This document shows, in pieces, positions 6,310 through 6,513 of a stretch of DNA of 6,513 nt; the stretch's first letter is position 1; each line of letters starts with the position of its first letter. A model generated the notes under the pieces. It was not told the DNA's origin and did no database searches. It saw only the letters and a list, made by a program, of their open reading frames with translations. Where the stretch lies: the NCBI GenBank assembly GCA_035283845.1, contig DATESZ010000146.1:1-6513 (forward strand), written 5' to 3'. The position numbers and the translations under genes are program-made. The DNA comes from DATESZ01 sp035283845 (GTDB lineage: Bacteria; Desulfobacterota; Syntrophia; Syntrophales; JACQWR01).

Positions 6310-6492
6310 CACCCTCCCCCTAACCCCCTCCCCTTGGAGACTGTGTCGTAATAGGGGAAATGGTCATTCCGAACGGAGGTGAGGAATCTTAATATGTTAA
6401 TTTCATTAGTCATTAAGATTTCTCGCTACGCTCGAAATGACAAAAAAATGAATTATGACACAGTCTCTTGAGGGAGGGGGAAGGGGGAGGGG
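6310..6492. repeat. C-rich palindromic repeat (REP-like), right copy, split by an insertion
   Basis: The left arm (6310-6336) contains CCCTCCCCCTAACCCCCTCC, and the right arm (6468-6492) contains AGGGAGGGGGAAGGGGGAGG. With the 131-bp insert and one TTG removed, the arms fold as CCCCCTCCC (6324-6332), loop CTTGA, GGGAGGGGG (6472-6480). After a 2-nt A/A mismatch and one bulged T, a second stretch pairs: CCCTCCCCC (6312-6320) with GGGGGAGGG (6483-6491). The left arm resembles the repeat at 133-155. Both copies lie outside genes, and the five complete genes sit between them. Confidence 0.7.
6337..6467. mobile_element. 131-bp MITE-like palindromic element with terminal inverted repeats
   Basis: The ends are 16-bp inverted repeats with one mismatch: GAGACTGTGTCGTAAT (6337-6352) and ATTATGACACAGTCTC (6452-6467). 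Inside is a second imperfect inverted repeat of about 30 nt, from TCATTCCGAACGG (starting 6364) to CTTAAT (ending 6393), mirrored by 6412-6440; 24 positions match, with five mismatches and one gap. Direct repeats TTG (6334-6336 and 6468-6470), or CTTG if the boundary is shifted, flank the ends like a short target duplication. There is no coding capacity. It sits exactly in the loop of the C-rich palindrome. A non-autonomous, transposase-mobilised element fits best; a composite structured intergenic repeat is the alternative. I cannot assign an IS family. Confidence 0.6.
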
Positions 6493-6513
6493 TAATTTTC
6501 ATTCTCCTTTGTG

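Overview
The window looks like a chromosomal segment of a Gram-negative anaerobe. The best guess is a Deltaproteobacterium/Desulfobacterota of the Syntrophales type. This is inferred from three things: an Aquifex-type single-chain aconitase next to a eukaryote-like NADP-isocitrate dehydrogenase, a PagL-like outer-membrane protein (which implies lipid A), and C-rich dispersed palindromes between genes. No rRNA or marker gene is present to prove it.

All recognisable genes lie on the minus strand, so transcription runs from high to low coordinates. From the right: a 360-base non-coding stretch (6154-6513) holds a C-rich palindrome split by a 131-bp MITE-like insertion, then a candidate promoter and leader. 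Next is a secreted cell-wall endopeptidase with two LysM domains and an NlpC/P60 domain (5179-6153). A 132-bp gap carries a heptamer-repeat hairpin. Then comes a tightly packed set: aconitase (3118-5046), 10 nt, isocitrate dehydrogenase (1884-3107), 1-nt overlap, rlmN (817-1884), 1-nt gap, pagL-like (222-815). After a second C-rich palindrome (133-169) the window ends inside a DUF559 endonuclease-fold gene whose first 41 codons are visible (1-124).

Aconitase and isocitrate dehydrogenase together convert citrate to 2-oxoglutarate. In anaerobes this oxidative branch mainly supplies glutamate. RlmN (rRNA/tRNA methylation) and the PagL-like protein (lipid A or outer membrane) have no obvious metabolic link to it, but the junctions strongly suggest co-transcription and, for pagL, translational coupling. 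Four starts were moved downstream of the longest open frame on ribosome-binding-site, overlap or signal-peptide evidence.

No wholly new multi-gene system is evident. The most unusual content is non-coding: a nested insertion in the loop of a C-rich palindrome, a heptamer-repeat hairpin whose arm contains a stop codon, and a PagL homologue with Asn at the position expected to hold the catalytic Glu.
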